This document shows, piece after piece, positions 1-9,960 of a stretch of 64,000 nt of DNA; the stretch's first letter is position 1; each line of letters begins with the position of its first letter. The DNA is from Ceratopteris richardii. Taxonomy: Eukaryota; Streptophyta; Polypodiopsida; Polypodiales; Pteridaceae. Location of the stretch: assembly GCA_020310875.1 (NCBI GenBank), contig CM035428.1:107449682-107513681 (forward strand). The letters run 5' to 3'. The notes under the pieces were generated by a model. It was given only the letters and a program-made list of their open reading frames with translations. It was not told the origin of the DNA and did no database searches. The translations under genes were made by a program, and so were the position numbers.

Positions 1-427
1 AGTGAACCATGTTGTACAGGGTGTGGCCTCGGTGTAACTATTTGAGCCCGCAAGCAAGCCTTAGTAACCCAAATTTGTCGTGATTGTGGGATGGCCTTCA
101 TCGACTTCTTGGGTACCCAAATAGACTTTACTTTCGCAGAAGAATTTTTGAAAGACTTCTTATTAGTGTCATGTTGTTGATTATTAATAAGAAGTTTTGC
201 CCGTGTGGTTGGCTTGATCGCAACAGGGTGTTTGCCTTTCCGCACCCACACTTGTTTCAATGTCTGAGACATTCTGCTTCGCACGTTCTTTTGACCTCCA
301 GCATAGGTATTACTCTACTCCTTCTGTATTTGATCTGCCTTTGGTTGCTGCATCCCTTTGGTCTCTGGAAAAGAAGGGAGTTCCGTTGCACCCCTGACTT
401 CTTGATTGAAATCATCATTCCTCTGCA
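1..427 (-). pseudogene. 3' tail of gypsy element E1, downstream of the second protease domain
   Basis: Read on the minus strand this continues E1 past the stop that ends the protease-2 reading frame. With a stop and a frame change it yields a basic peptide containing repeated short words of the type (K/R)-x-(V/I)-W-V-x-K (VWVRKG, IWVPKK, IWVTKA). The plus-strand gypsy unit U0 has the similar word VWVPKG about 30 codons before LTR L1, so this tail probably lies close to E1's 3' LTR, which would be left of the window. No polypurine tract or LTR start is visible here. Function unknown. An open frame on the plus strand (84-506) has no recognisable domain and I treat it as a shadow. Confidence 0.5.
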
Positions 428-2011
428 TCACACAGTTTTGGACAAGAACAACATGGTCATCTTCATGTGTACCCCTGGAAGGACCAGGAGTGTGTGCCTT
501 GTATAATTCCTTGAGTGCTTCATTTCTAACTCAATTGTAATGCGATTCTGATTTACCCAGACCTGAAGGAGTCCACTTCTTAGGTTTAGGTTGACTTCAT
601 GATCATAGATCCAGTCTTGACCCAAGACAAGAGGCTCCGTGAGGTCCTCATCTTGACACACTAGCACTTTAACTGTCATTACTTCATCTTGAATGTAGAG
701 GGGAAGTTCCACCTCGCCCATGCAAGGGGTTTCCACACCTCCCAATCCTATGAGATATGCTTCTATAGGTTTGACAGTTAATTTCAACTTTTGACAATAA
801 GAAATTTTAACAGCACTAGTGGCTGCACCTGAGTCAATCAAGGCTCTTACAGTCCTTGCACCCTTTCCTTGTCCTATCTCTAAGGTTACAAAAGGTCGTC
901 TATCAATTATTCTATGAGAACTTATTCCTGAGACTTCACACATAGCCATATGATAACCTGGGTCCGCATAGTCATCTACCCTGGCCTGATCTCTACCCAA
1001 TCTTCGCAACCTCATCCTTTGGATGCGTTCCAATGCTTCCGGCTGTGCCTCTTCTCGAACTCGTTTTTCTTCTTCCTTGCGTTTTTTGGCAGTGTTGAGT
1101 CGATTTAGCATCTCCTCTGTCAGGGGTTCTTGATATAACTTGACTCTGCATCCGCTTATATAGCTAGGGAGAACATCACCTTCCAGTGTAGTGAGTTGAA
1201 CTGCTCCATTGGTTGAGATCCTATTTATGAACATAGGTCCATGACCTCTCTTTTCGAGCTTTCTTTCATGTTGTTTTAGGGTATACACCAACACTAAGTC
1301 TCCGGCCTTCAAGCCTTTATCCTTAACATGGGCATCAAAGTATGCCTTCTGTCTTTTCTTAGCGGCATATATACCTGCTGCAGCTCTTAGTCTTGTCTCA
1401 CCTAGTCGTTCCAGATCAAAAATCCTCGAAGAGAGTTCATGACCCGTCCACTCATGCTCCTGTGCTACCTTTAGTGTAGGTATCAAGAAGTCCAATGGTA
1501 GCAGTGCATTTTGGCCAAATACCATCTGAAAGGGTGTGGCTTGGAGTACCGTTTTATAGGCAACTTGGTATGCCCAAATAGCATGATGTAGTTGTTTGTC
1601 CCAATCAGAGCATTTATTATTCACTAATTTGGTAAGCACGTTGCATAGAATCTTATTTGTGCTTTTGGCTTGCCCATTAGCAAGTAGGTGATAGGGGGCA
1701 GACTTCTTATGTACTACCAAGAACTCTTGGAGAAGCTTTTCGATAAATTCATTCAAGAAGTGAGTCCCTCTATCAGTGACTAGCTCTATAGGTAGCCCGT
1801 ATCTTGTGAACACATTCTCAAATAAGAAATTAGCTGTCGTTTGAGCATCGTTCTTTGTGGTAGCTTTTACTTCTACCCACTTTGTTAGATAGTCTGTGGC
1901 AACAATGATGTATTCAACATGTGAACCCTTAGCTGGGGGATTAATAGGACCTACGAAGTCTATTCCCCACTTGGAGAATGCACGTCCACCCATCATAGGT
2001 TTCAGTGGCAT
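428..2011 (-). pseudogene. pol: E1 integrase core, C-terminal domain and second retropepsin-like domain
   Basis: This 527-residue open frame starts just after the integrase zinc-binding region. Residues about 12-160 form a retroviral-type integrase core: the first Asp is in GIDFVGP and the second in TDRGTHF, but the expected Glu (ANGQAE in related elements) is Lys, codon AAA at 1663-1665. The core is therefore predicted inactive. A GDLVLVY-type C-terminal domain and a charged helical stretch follow. Residues about 385-510 form a second aspartic-protease-like domain with DSGA and a downstream VLGQDW, which is not the usual layout of gypsy pol. A single in-frame stop (2033-2035) separates this frame from the zinc-binding part, so both were once one polyprotein. 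Confidence 0.85.
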
Positions 2012-2032
2012 CTCATCCTTGCGTATAGGGTA

Positions 2033-2725
2033 CTAAGTTCTCTGACAGACATCACACCGTTTCACATAGGTATGTGCATCCATGTGAAGGGTCGACCACC
2101 AGAAGCCCGCAAATAGTATTGCCTTGATCACCCGATCTGGGCCAAAATGTCCTCCTGCTACACCTTGGTGAGCTGCTTCCAAGATCTTGAGATATTCGCT
2201 CTCATGGACACATAGTCTCAGGTAACCATCTTTACCTTGCTTGTATAGATTATCACCAATGAGTGAGTAATCTAGGGCTTCTTGTTCTAGACTTCTTTGT
2301 CTGGCCAGTGTCATATCTTGAGGGAATGTTCTCGTCCTCAGGAAAGCTACTAATGGTTCACTCCAATCTGGCACTATGGACACTTGATAAAGAGTGGCAT
2401 GCTCCACAGGTGGTTTAGTGCAGCAGACAGGGCATTCCTTGCACAACTTGTGGACATCAGCCTCCATAGTCGGCCAATGCACTCCGAGTCTCCTTAGAGT
2501 CTGTAGGGTTCGTTGTCGTGAGTAATGTTGCTCTAATGCACATACATGTGCCAATTGCAACCATTTAGCGTACTCATCCTCTTCCACACAACAAGCTAGG
2601 ATCCCTTGATCTGTGTGCTTGTACATACTTCCTGCCATGATCTGGTATTTTTGGGCTTTTACTATCTCTCTATCATGTGTGTTTATAACTGGGTGGTTAG
2701 GCCCGTATGTCAATACTGGCACCAA
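2033..2725 (-). pseudogene. pol: E1 duplicated integrase H2C2 zinc-binding modules
   Basis: The 230-residue frame links RNase H to the integrase core. It holds two copies of the integrase N-terminal zinc module in tandem. Module 1 (about 2420-2650) has His-x6-His and ends in CPVC; module 2 (about 2045-2275) has His-x6-His in AHQGVAGGHFG and ends in CDVC. The modules align without gaps over 75 residues and are about one third identical by my count. Module 2 is followed directly by the core and matches the usual plant gypsy arrangement, so module 1 is the extra one. In-frame stops flank the frame at 2738-2740 and 2033-2035. Zinc binding is inferred from the residues only. Confidence 0.85.
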
Positions 2726-2737
2726 TGGCTTAGCCCA

Positions 2738-4929
2738 CTAAGGTACCACTTCCAAATTAAACAAGTAAGCATCAGGAAGGTCATCTGACACTCCTTGTGG
2801 GGCTTCTCTAGATGTGAGCCTAGAGAGGTGGTCTGCTCTCAAGTGAGTCCTCCCTTTCCTTACCACAACTTCAAAATCATATTCCATTAGTAAGAGAACC
2901 ATCTTACTAATCTGCCTATATTGCATGGTTTGTTCACGAGATATAACAATGCTTGATGGTCAGTCAAGAATTTAAATTTATTTGCAAGCAAATAGTGTCT
3001 AAACTTTTTAACTGCATATACCATGCCTAATCGCTCTCGTTCAGTGGTGGTATAGTTTCGTTCAGCTGCATTCAACTGTCTACTAGCATAGGCAATTGGA
3101 AGATCCATATTACCTTCGCCTGTAGGTTGTGCAAGCACACATCCAATAGCATAATTGGATGCATCTACATGAACATGAAAAGGCTTATTCCAATCTGGTG
3201 TGGTCAAGATTGGTGCTGAACATAATCGCCGTTTAAGCTCATTGAAGGAATTCTCACATTCATCAGTCCACTCAAAGTTGGTCAAAACTCCGTACAGTGG
3301 CTTGGCAATGATAGCGTACATGTGTATAAAGCGTCGGTAATAACCACAATGCCCCATGAAAGCTTGTACTTCCTTGACATTCTTTGGCCTAGGTAGCTCG
3401 GCGATGGCTCTTACTTTCTCTTCATCGATGGAAATGCCATTCTTTGACACTATGTGTCCTAGAATCTTGCCTTGCCTGACCATGAAAACACACTTTTCTG
3501 GGTTCAAACAGACTTGATACTCTCGACATTTGTCAAAGATTTGTCTGAGTTCAGGGATATGGGTTTGTCTAATGTTGGAATGAGCACAGAGATCATCAAC
3601 ATAGACCTCTAAATTCTTCCTCAAGAACTCTTTAAACACGTGACACATCAATCTTTGGAAAGTTGCAGGAGCATTGGTAAGCCCAAATGGCATTACTCTA
3701 AAGGCAAATATGCCCCACTCTGTGGCAAAAGCTGTCTTATGCTGATCTTCTGGAGCTATGGCTACCTGATTGTAGCCCGAAAATCCATCAAGGAAGCTGT
3801 ACACTTCCTTGCCCGCTACCCTTTCTAGTAGATGCTCAGTTATAGGAAGCGGATAGTTGTCTCGAATAGTGGCTGCATTAACCTTCTTCAAGTTAATGCA
3901 CACGCCTAGCTTTCCATTCTTCTTGGGTACAATTACAATGGGGGATACCCACTTGGTGTGCTCAATTTCATAGATAAATCCAACTTCTACCAGTCTATCT
4001 ATCTCCTCTTTGATCTTGGAAATTGTTGCTAAAATTTCTGCCCAGCCATGAGGTTCAAATTCTTCGTCCGGAAATACTACAGGTGCATAGGCTGGGTCTT
4101 GAATTGATCTATGTGTTTCCTTCGCACCTACCTCTCTGGCTTTTTCTCTCTTCTCTTCTTCTACTGCTACTTTGCACATCCATAAGTGAGTGTCTTCATG
4201 CATCCATGAGGATCTTAATCCTATGGAATGCACAAACTCCGTATCATCTTTGGCTCTATGGATGGGGTTCCATTGGATAGGAGGGACATCTCTATGACAG
4301 TAATCTTTGAGATTCACTTTGGTCGTAACAACCAAGTGTTGCAAGTACAAGGAATTGGTTCCCCAATCCTGTACCACTTGCAACTGTCGCATAAATGGTC
4401 TTCCCAAAATCATCTCATAAGCATGGTTCTTGCTAAAATCACATATAGCAAATGTGTGCTCAAACTCTACACCACAAGTAGTGAGAGTTATTCCTTCAAG
4501 TAGTCCTAAAGGCCTCTCTATGTGACCATCCGCCATTTGCAATTTCATCCTCGTGGGCCTGAGTGCTGGCTTGCCCCAACGCTTCCATAGGGAAATGGTA
4601 GCAATTGCAACTCCTTCACTAGAGTCCAGAATTGCCTTGGTTGTGTACCCCTGATGGGTAATGGGAAGATAGGTGTTTCCTTCTTCACCTTCGCTCATGT
4701 CTCCTATCTTGTCCAAAGGTATCTCAGGCACTGTGCGATGAGATCCTACCCGGGAACGAGGTTTTGCTATCTCTGGTACTTGTTTGGCTACATGTTTCCA
4801 TAGTTCTGGCCTTACTTTGAGTAGCTCTTCTAAAGTGAGGTTACACTGCACTTTAGTGTTTTTCACTACCTCTGTGTTCCTAGGTATGACCGAGTCTCTG
4901 TTTCTTACCATGACTGTGGGTGCTCTCAT
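2738..4929 (-). pseudogene. pol: E1 protease 1, reverse transcriptase and RNase H
   Basis: Domains in order: protease 1, with catalytic Asp in LDSSEG (the DSG motif is changed to DSS near 4619-4627) and MILGRPF downstream; a linker; reverse transcriptase with FLDGFSGYNQ (motif A), MPFGLTNAPATFQ and YVDD (about 3590-3603); then gypsy-type RNase H with HVDASNYAIG and TDHQALLYL. The RT style (FLDGFSGYNQ, PATFQR) resembles the Athila/Tat side of Ty3/gypsy. Compared with unit U1, about 210 residues between protease 1 and RT are missing in frame near 4018. A frameshift lies near 2890-2930 and a stop at 2738-2740. Both catalytic RT aspartate motifs survive, but the polyprotein as a whole is broken. 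Confidence 0.88.
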
Positions 4930-4997
4930 ACAAGTGGACTTAGTTTCCCATGGGCCTGTGAAGTGGGGTAATTCATGTAAAGAATTAGACTCAAAGT

Positions 4998-5399
4998 CTA
5001 ATCTTTCTTGAGACTGAGTGCTCTCTTGCTCTTCATAAATGGATGGATGTCTTGTGGGAATTGGTCGTGTGCATCATCCACAAGTTCAATGGGAGGAGGG
5101 ACTTCACTTTCTTTAGCCCATTTGTCTTCTTGAATCTCTCGTAGGAATTCTGGTGTGAACTGATTCATAGAAGAAGATGTGTCTGGCTTCGTAGAGTTAG
5201 GCACATAGGCTTCCTCGGTCGGTAGGCTTTCTCTTTCGCTTGTCTTGCCCTTATTTGACAGGGTGGGTTCCTTTTCTGATTGTGCAATTAGCCTTTCCAA
5301 TCTTTCTAGCAGTCCATCAAAGTGCAACTGCGTCTTAGCTGAACTGGAGATGTTAAAGAGGCGACTGGCTTCAAACATGGTTTGAGCCAATTCCACCAT
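4998..5399 (-). pseudogene. E1 gag-pol junction segment
   Basis: This stretch is in the same frame as the upstream gag and was split from it by nonsense changes; comparison with U1 shows a CAG-type codon turned into TAG near 5493. It encodes a helical region (VELAQTMFEASRLF, LLERLERLIAQ) that continues the C-terminal gag coiled region. It ends in a frameshift before protease 1: U1 reads through the equivalent place. Gag and pol therefore seem to have been one continuous frame in the ancestor, with no programmed frameshift needed. No catalytic motif lies here. Confidence 0.7.
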
Positions 5400-5492
5400 C
5401 TTAGCACAGATTTTGTTTCATTCAAGCTCTAGTTCTGCTCTCGGGTAACACTTTTCATGATCAATTACGGTTGGCCCTTCTTGGATTCTGGC

Positions 5493-8204
5493 CTAATATG
5501 CCTTAAACATCATGTTAAGGTCCTCGGGAGTGAGGTCTGCTAATACTGATCCTACTCTAGGGGGTGGTGGTGTAGTATGGGGCAGATTGGAAGGTGGTGG
5601 GTCGGATGGAGATGGGAATGGTGGTGACGGAGTAGTGTGAGAGGGAGTTTGAGATGTAAGTTCAACTATCCTGGCTTTTGTTTCTCTTAGGCTTTCCTCG
5701 AGTTCACTCATTTTCTTAGTCCATCGCCTCTTCATTCTTTCTCTACTATCTCTCCAGGCTCTAGTTCTCTTCTTAGTTATGCTCTCAGTTTCACTAGCCT
5801 CTGAGCTCTTTTCCTGGCCTACCCCTTGGTTTTGCTGCAATGCTTGAGCTCTAGTGACTACCTGTATTGGTGCAGTAGACGTCACACTTCCTGTAGAGTC
5901 CACTACTAACCCAATAACATTGATGGGAGTAATTTTTGGCATATTATTGGGGTTCTTTGGGCAATCTCGTAAGAGATGCTCCTTCCCACAATCTTGGCAA
6001 AAGCCTTGAATTGTCACTGATTGGGGTTGTGTAGGTGGAGGTAAGGGGCAATCACGAATGAGGTGATCTCCCTGACATCTGTAGCATGGTCCTCTAGGGA
6101 ATGGGGGTCTTACCTGTCTAGGTTGGGGTCTAGAGTTAGGGTTTGTGTACATTACATTTGTGTACTCTGGCTCCCAACTAGGTTCACTTGGTTCTTCACT
6201 GTAGTAGGACTCACCATGTTCAGGAGATTGCATGTAGTAAGCCTGGGGACTAACGATATGTGTAGAATCAAAGCTATGGTCACTGGGATCACTTTCTGAA
6301 AGCAATGGTGTTACTGGCACTATAGCTCTATTCAAATTCTCTTCTGCAGCTGCATACTTTATCGGAATTACATTAGCTGGGGCAGGGGGTTGTTGTGCTA
6401 ACACAGGCTGAGGCCTTTGTTGGTTTTGGTATTGTGGTTGGTAGGTTTGTTGAGGCCTAGCATACTGCTGCAGTGGGTACTGGTTCTGGTATCTTCCTTG
6501 TTTGAGGTACGTTTGCCTAACTGCTTGCTTATTGTAGGGGCAATCTTGCGAGGTGTGATTGGTGTACCTCCGTTCTATGGTGCAGTACTGGCTACTAGGA
6601 TTTACTTGGGGTTGAGCCATAATGGGACATACATTCGCCATGTGTTCACCACCGCAAGTATAACATCTCTTTACTGGGGCAAATCTTGGAATTTGTTTTC
6701 TAGAGACACCTAGTTTTTGGGCTACCTTTTCTGCGAGTTCCTCAATAGATGTAGATTGTGTGGAAGAAAAACTAGAGGCAATATCTGAATCTTTATAGAT
6801 TTTGGAAAGCTCTAACTCTTCCCCTAGGTTATCCTCTATGTCAATGCACATGCGTACGCACTCTTCAATGGTCCTCGGGTCCTTCAAGTACACATATGAC
6901 CTCAATTTGGTACTTAGCAATCCATCCAAGAATAAAGCCACTTGTTTGGCTGGTGTGGGCAACTCAGGAAGAGGGCACCTCTCAAGATATTGCCTAAACC
7001 TTCTTCCTGCAAGTCGCACGGTCTCCTGAGGGGTCTGCTTGAAGCTATGTATCAATGAGGAAGTATTATGCCTTATGCCACTTTTAGAGAATTCAGTGAT
7101 GAAAGCCTCTAAGAGTTGGTCTATGCTCCTAAACTGCCTCTCATTCAATGGTTGAAACCACGTAAGGGCTGTGTTCCTAAGGGTGGTTAGACCAAAGGCA
7201 TTATACTGCGTGAATAGGTCCTCAACTTGTTCAGCTCTCAAGACTTGCCTAAACTCAGCCACATGGTCATATGGGTCTCCTGTGCCATCGAAATAGTTCT
7301 TCATGGACTTAACCAGCTGTGTAGGTCTCAATGTTCTGGTGTGTTCCCTAGGCCTTGGCAGAGGTAAATCATAAGCATTCCTTTGGTTCCTTGGGGCTCT
7401 AAGTCCCTCAGGTTCCGATCTATTTGTTTCCGTTCTCGTTCTTTCTCTTCCCACTGTGTTGGCAAAACTTACCTCCGGCCTATCTCTATGTCTGTCTCTT
7501 TGAGCTCCATGAGCTTGGGACGTTCCAGCTCTTGGGTGACCAAAAGACACATTCGATCTTGGTTGGGGGAAAATAAATTCACCTTTCCAAGTGTAAGCAT
7601 GCCTATCATTTTTTGTAACCACAAAGACCCTCTCTGAAGCGTGATCTAAGTAGGTCACTCTGCCTGGGCTATCAGGATCTTTGAACTCATATATCATGAT
7701 TGTTCCTACCTCATTCGGCTGATCCGATCTATACCTCCAAAAGGCTTCATCAGTCTCTCGGTTCAGGAGTAGGTCTATGCTCTTATTGTCTTGGGGAATC
7801 CACTCTGGTGCGATAATCCTGGTGAGAACAGATTTGCCTCGGGGGGTTCTAGGTTCTACACCCATGTTTCCTTGCTCTAGATCACCTATGTCCGTTTTCG
7901 GGATCACGTTTCCAAATTCGTCTGTCCTATCTGGATGACTGGTGACTACATATATTGTTCCTTCTTTGTCCAAGTATGCTCCATTTTCAAACTTGACAGT
8001 TGGGTGCTCTAGTCCAATGGATTGGTCAGGGTTTTTAATCTGGACCACAGATCTTCCTAGGCCGTCCTCATAGATGCTAGCACCTAATCGGTTGGTCCTA
8101 AGGTATTCGAGTTGCGTCTTGTAAGGGCCTTCTACCCTATGTAAATATGGCACTCCGGAGCTTCCAGGTACAACCTCGTTGCTGAGTTCTTTTGTATCAG
8201 TCAC
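5493..8204 (-). CDS. gag: E1 Gag polyprotein (capsid and three-knuckle nucleocapsid)
   Basis: This is a 903-residue open frame. An N-terminal region unique to the family (about 1-290) is followed by a plant retrotransposon Gag/capsid core (about 300-470, with TALTWFQPL and RRFRQYLERCP). A Gln/Pro-rich nucleocapsid region carries three zinc knuckles: CYTCGGEHMANVC, CYRCQGDHLIRDC and CQDCGKEHLLRDC. All three are CX2CX3HX4C, one residue shorter than the common CX2CX4HX4C. A basic coiled-coil and a Pro-rich tail follow. The frame opens at GTG: no ATG lies between it and an upstream in-frame TAA, whereas the U1 homologue begins with ATG, so the start may be lost. The frame is otherwise open, but nonsense changes end it before pol. 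Confidence 0.8.
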   Translation of the reverse strand: MTDTKELSNEVVPGSSGVPYLHRVEGPYKTQLEYLRTNRLGASIYEDGLGRSVVQIKNPDQSIGLEHPTVKFENGAYLDKEGTIYVVTSHPDRTDEFGNVIPKTDIGDLEQGNMGVEPRTPRGKSVLTRIIAPEWIPQDNKSIDLLLNRETDEAFWRYRSDQPNEVGTIMIYEFKDPDSPGRVTYLDHASERVFVVTKNDRHAYTWKGEFIFPQPRSNVSFGHPRAGTSQAHGAQRDRHRDRPEVSFANTVGRERTRTETNRSEPEGLRAPRNQRNAYDLPLPRPREHTRTLRPTQLVKSMKNYFDGTGDPYDHVAEFRQVLRAEQVEDLFTQYNAFGLTTLRNTALTWFQPLNERQFRSIDQLLEAFITEFSKSGIRHNTSSLIHSFKQTPQETVRLAGRRFRQYLERCPLPELPTPAKQVALFLDGLLSTKLRSYVYLKDPRTIEECVRMCIDIEDNLGEELELSKIYKDSDIASSFSSTQSTSIEELAEKVAQKLGVSRKQIPRFAPVKRCYTCGGEHMANVCPIMAQPQVNPSSQYCTIERRYTNHTSQDCPYNKQAVRQTYLKQGRYQNQYPLQQYARPQQTYQPQYQNQQRPQPVLAQQPPAPANVIPIKYAAAEENLNRAIVPVTPLLSESDPSDHSFDSTHIVSPQAYYMQSPEHGESYYSEEPSEPSWEPEYTNVMYTNPNSRPQPRQVRPPFPRGPCYRCQGDHLIRDCPLPPPTQPQSVTIQGFCQDCGKEHLLRDCPKNPNNMPKITPINVIGLVVDSTGSVTSTAPIQVVTRAQALQQNQGVGQEKSSEASETESITKKRTRAWRDSRERMKRRWTKKMSELEESLRETKARIVELTSQTPSHTTPSPPFPSPSDPPPSNLPHTTPPPPRVGSVLADLTPEDLNMMFKAY

Positions 8205-8804
8205 TTGATTCTTTTTAGTTGATTATTGTGTTTATGATCTTGTCTGATATCACGTCGTCAGGAACACTTGAGTTAATTTCCGCACTTGAATGTTGATCGT
8301 CTCACGTTAGGTTCTTTTCCTTTAAAATTGTCGGTCACACACAAGTTAACTCTTGACTTGAACTTGATTTCTTAGATAGTCTTGACGTGTCTCGTGCCTA
8401 TCGTTGCCCTGACTTACTTCTAGCACTACTCGCACTTAGCCTAAGCCAAGGATTGATAGAGTGAGTTGAGAATCTTCCAACCTTGAGTTTCTCCCTTGGT
8501 TGCCCTTGTGTGCTCAGGAAGTGTGTTCCCAAGCTTGCACTTACTCTTGCTCCGATCGCCCTTTGATGCTCTCACTGAACCTGTAAGAGTCCCAACATTA
8601 GCTCAAGACTTAAATTCAAAAAACATAACCAAGCACTTTCATTCATGTAGCTCAGATACCAATTAGCCTTCTGTCTTTATGGAAAACAATCTAGAGATCC
8701 CTTGGCTTTGTTCCCCCTGAATATGGTCACTTTCAAAATACTATATCTAATAATCCTGATATTAATTTCACCGTAACCAGTGGAAGTTTTGGTTGTACTC
8801 CCCA

Positions 8805-8863
8805 CGAGCTTTCCAACAAGCCCAAGATCACCCCAAATGGATTTCGTATGAGAAAGTTATGAC
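8805..8863 (-). promoter_or_regulatory. Conserved three-word leader block (E1)
   Basis: Read on the minus strand, CATAACTT is followed 19 nt later by ATCCATTT and 26 nt after that by TTGGAAAGCTC. The same words at the same spacings occur in U1's leader and in both LTRs of copia element C2. The function is unknown; position in the 5' part of the RNA suggests a cis-acting RNA or DNA signal. Confidence 0.6.
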
Positions 8864-9029
8864 TGTTCATGTTCTCGGTTTAAAACAGGGCTCAAACAGG
8901 CTGACAATTCATAGGATTTTTTTTTCGAAACACAAGTGTAAGGACTTCACAAATCACTGATGGCTTGACAAGTATGCCCAAAAATTACCCCAACACTTGG
9001 TATAAAAAACCCTAAAAATTTGGCCGGAA

Positions 9030-9475
9030 AAGCTTGTCAATCGCGATTGACAGAGGTGTCCGTCGGGGCCTGTCGGTCGCGATCGACACGTCATTCGTGA
9101 TTGACAGTGTCAATTGCGATCGACAGAGTCGGTCGTGGGTCCTGTCAATCGCGATCGATGGTGTCAATCGCGATCGACACGTTTTGTGTGAATTTCGGCA
9201 AGATTTCAGTCAATCAGGGTCCTATCCGTCGCAAGGGACACGTGTATGCAAGGATTTTTTTGTCAATCGTCAAAATTCAGTTGGTCGCGATCGACGGTGT
9301 CAATCGCGACTGACAAAAGTGTCGGTCGTGGCTATCGGTCGCAATCGACGGTGTCAATCGCGACTGACAGGGTCAGTCGATCGTCTCTATCGGTCGTGAT
9401 CGACAGAATCTGTCGATCGTGGCTGTCGATCGCGATCGACGGTGTCAATCACGATTGACAAAAAAATACGGAATT
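9030..9475. repeat. CG-centred palindrome array in E1 leader
   Basis: Irregularly spaced copies of the self-complementary words GTCAATCGCGATTGAC (perfect at 9036-9051) and GTCGATCGCGATCGAC (perfect at 9425-9440), with one- or two-base variants, fill about 450 bp. One further copy lies near 9559-9577. The spacers are short and not strictly periodic, so this is a cluster of palindromes and not a simple satellite. Confidence 0.9.
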
Positions 9476-9778
9476 TTTTAGTTTTTTCTAGTGATTTGGA
9501 ATGTGCTCCTTGTGCATATCATGGTGGTGCACTTTGTTTTACGAAAAGGCAAAATTTTTTGTCGATCGCGATCAACGAAGGTCTGCGACACAGAGACAGT
9601 TCCGAGTTCGTCCGTACCTGTGCAGCGTGCTGGAGGGGATGATACAGCTGTACCTGCAAGATCACTCAAAAAACAGGCAAAAAGCAATGCACACAATTCG
9701 CTCTCTCGCTCTCTCTCACAAGTGAAATGAGGGACATGGAAGGAAGAAGGTGATATGATCAAAACTGAAATTTTTCAC

Positions 9779-9862
9779 GATGGTGGAGATGGAGGTGGGA
9801 GGTGGTGAGGATGATGATGGTGATGATGATGATGAAGTAAGAAAGAGAAAAATAAAGAAGAG
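9779..9862. repeat. GGTGGA/GATGAT low-complexity tract
   Basis: A purine-rich trinucleotide-like stretch between the PBS and the palindrome array. The mirror-strand equivalent (TTCTTCATCTTCATCATCACC-like) lies at the same place after each PBS in the plus-strand array, so it is an inherited leader feature. Confidence 0.75.
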
Positions 9863-9930
9863 TAAAGAAATTACCTACTATGCCAACGTCTCAAATCTAC
9901 GTCTTACCATCACACGCTCGTCCTCAAAGC

Positions 9931-9952
9931 TCGATCCCCGGCAACGGCGCCA
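9931..9952 (-). other. Primer binding site, tRNA-Asp type (E1)
   Basis: On the minus strand this reads TGGCGCCGTTGCCGGGGA plus four more matching bases, complementary to the 3' end of plant tRNA-Asp as I remember it. It lies 8 nt inside the 5' LTR end. All its CpGs are intact. Confidence 0.85.
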
Positions 9953-9960
9953 AAATTTGG

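Larger units (their letters stand above)
8205..9930 (-). other. E1 5' leader between PBS and gag
   Basis: This is about 1.7 kb of noncoding leader. From the PBS towards gag it holds a GATGAT/GGTGGA-rich low-complexity block, a palindrome array, a conserved 56-nt block and an ordinary stretch. The plus-strand array units carry the same order of elements, which marks it as a real leader and not random flank. Small open frames in it come from the repeats and I do not call them genes. Confidence 0.75.

Noticed and set aside
84..506. Open frame of 140 codons on the plus strand
   Set aside because: No domain, and it lies antisense to E1's readable tail; composition looks like a shadow frame.
9034..9460. 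Open frames rich in Ile-Asp-Arg repeats (SIAIDG, NRDRQ)
   Set aside because: They are translations of the palindrome array, open in several frames because the repeat lacks stops; no start context or homologue.
9030..9475. CRISPR-like array
   Set aside because: Palindromic words have no constant spacer length, spacers are not unique inserts of about 30 bp, and the context is a plant retrotransposon leader.
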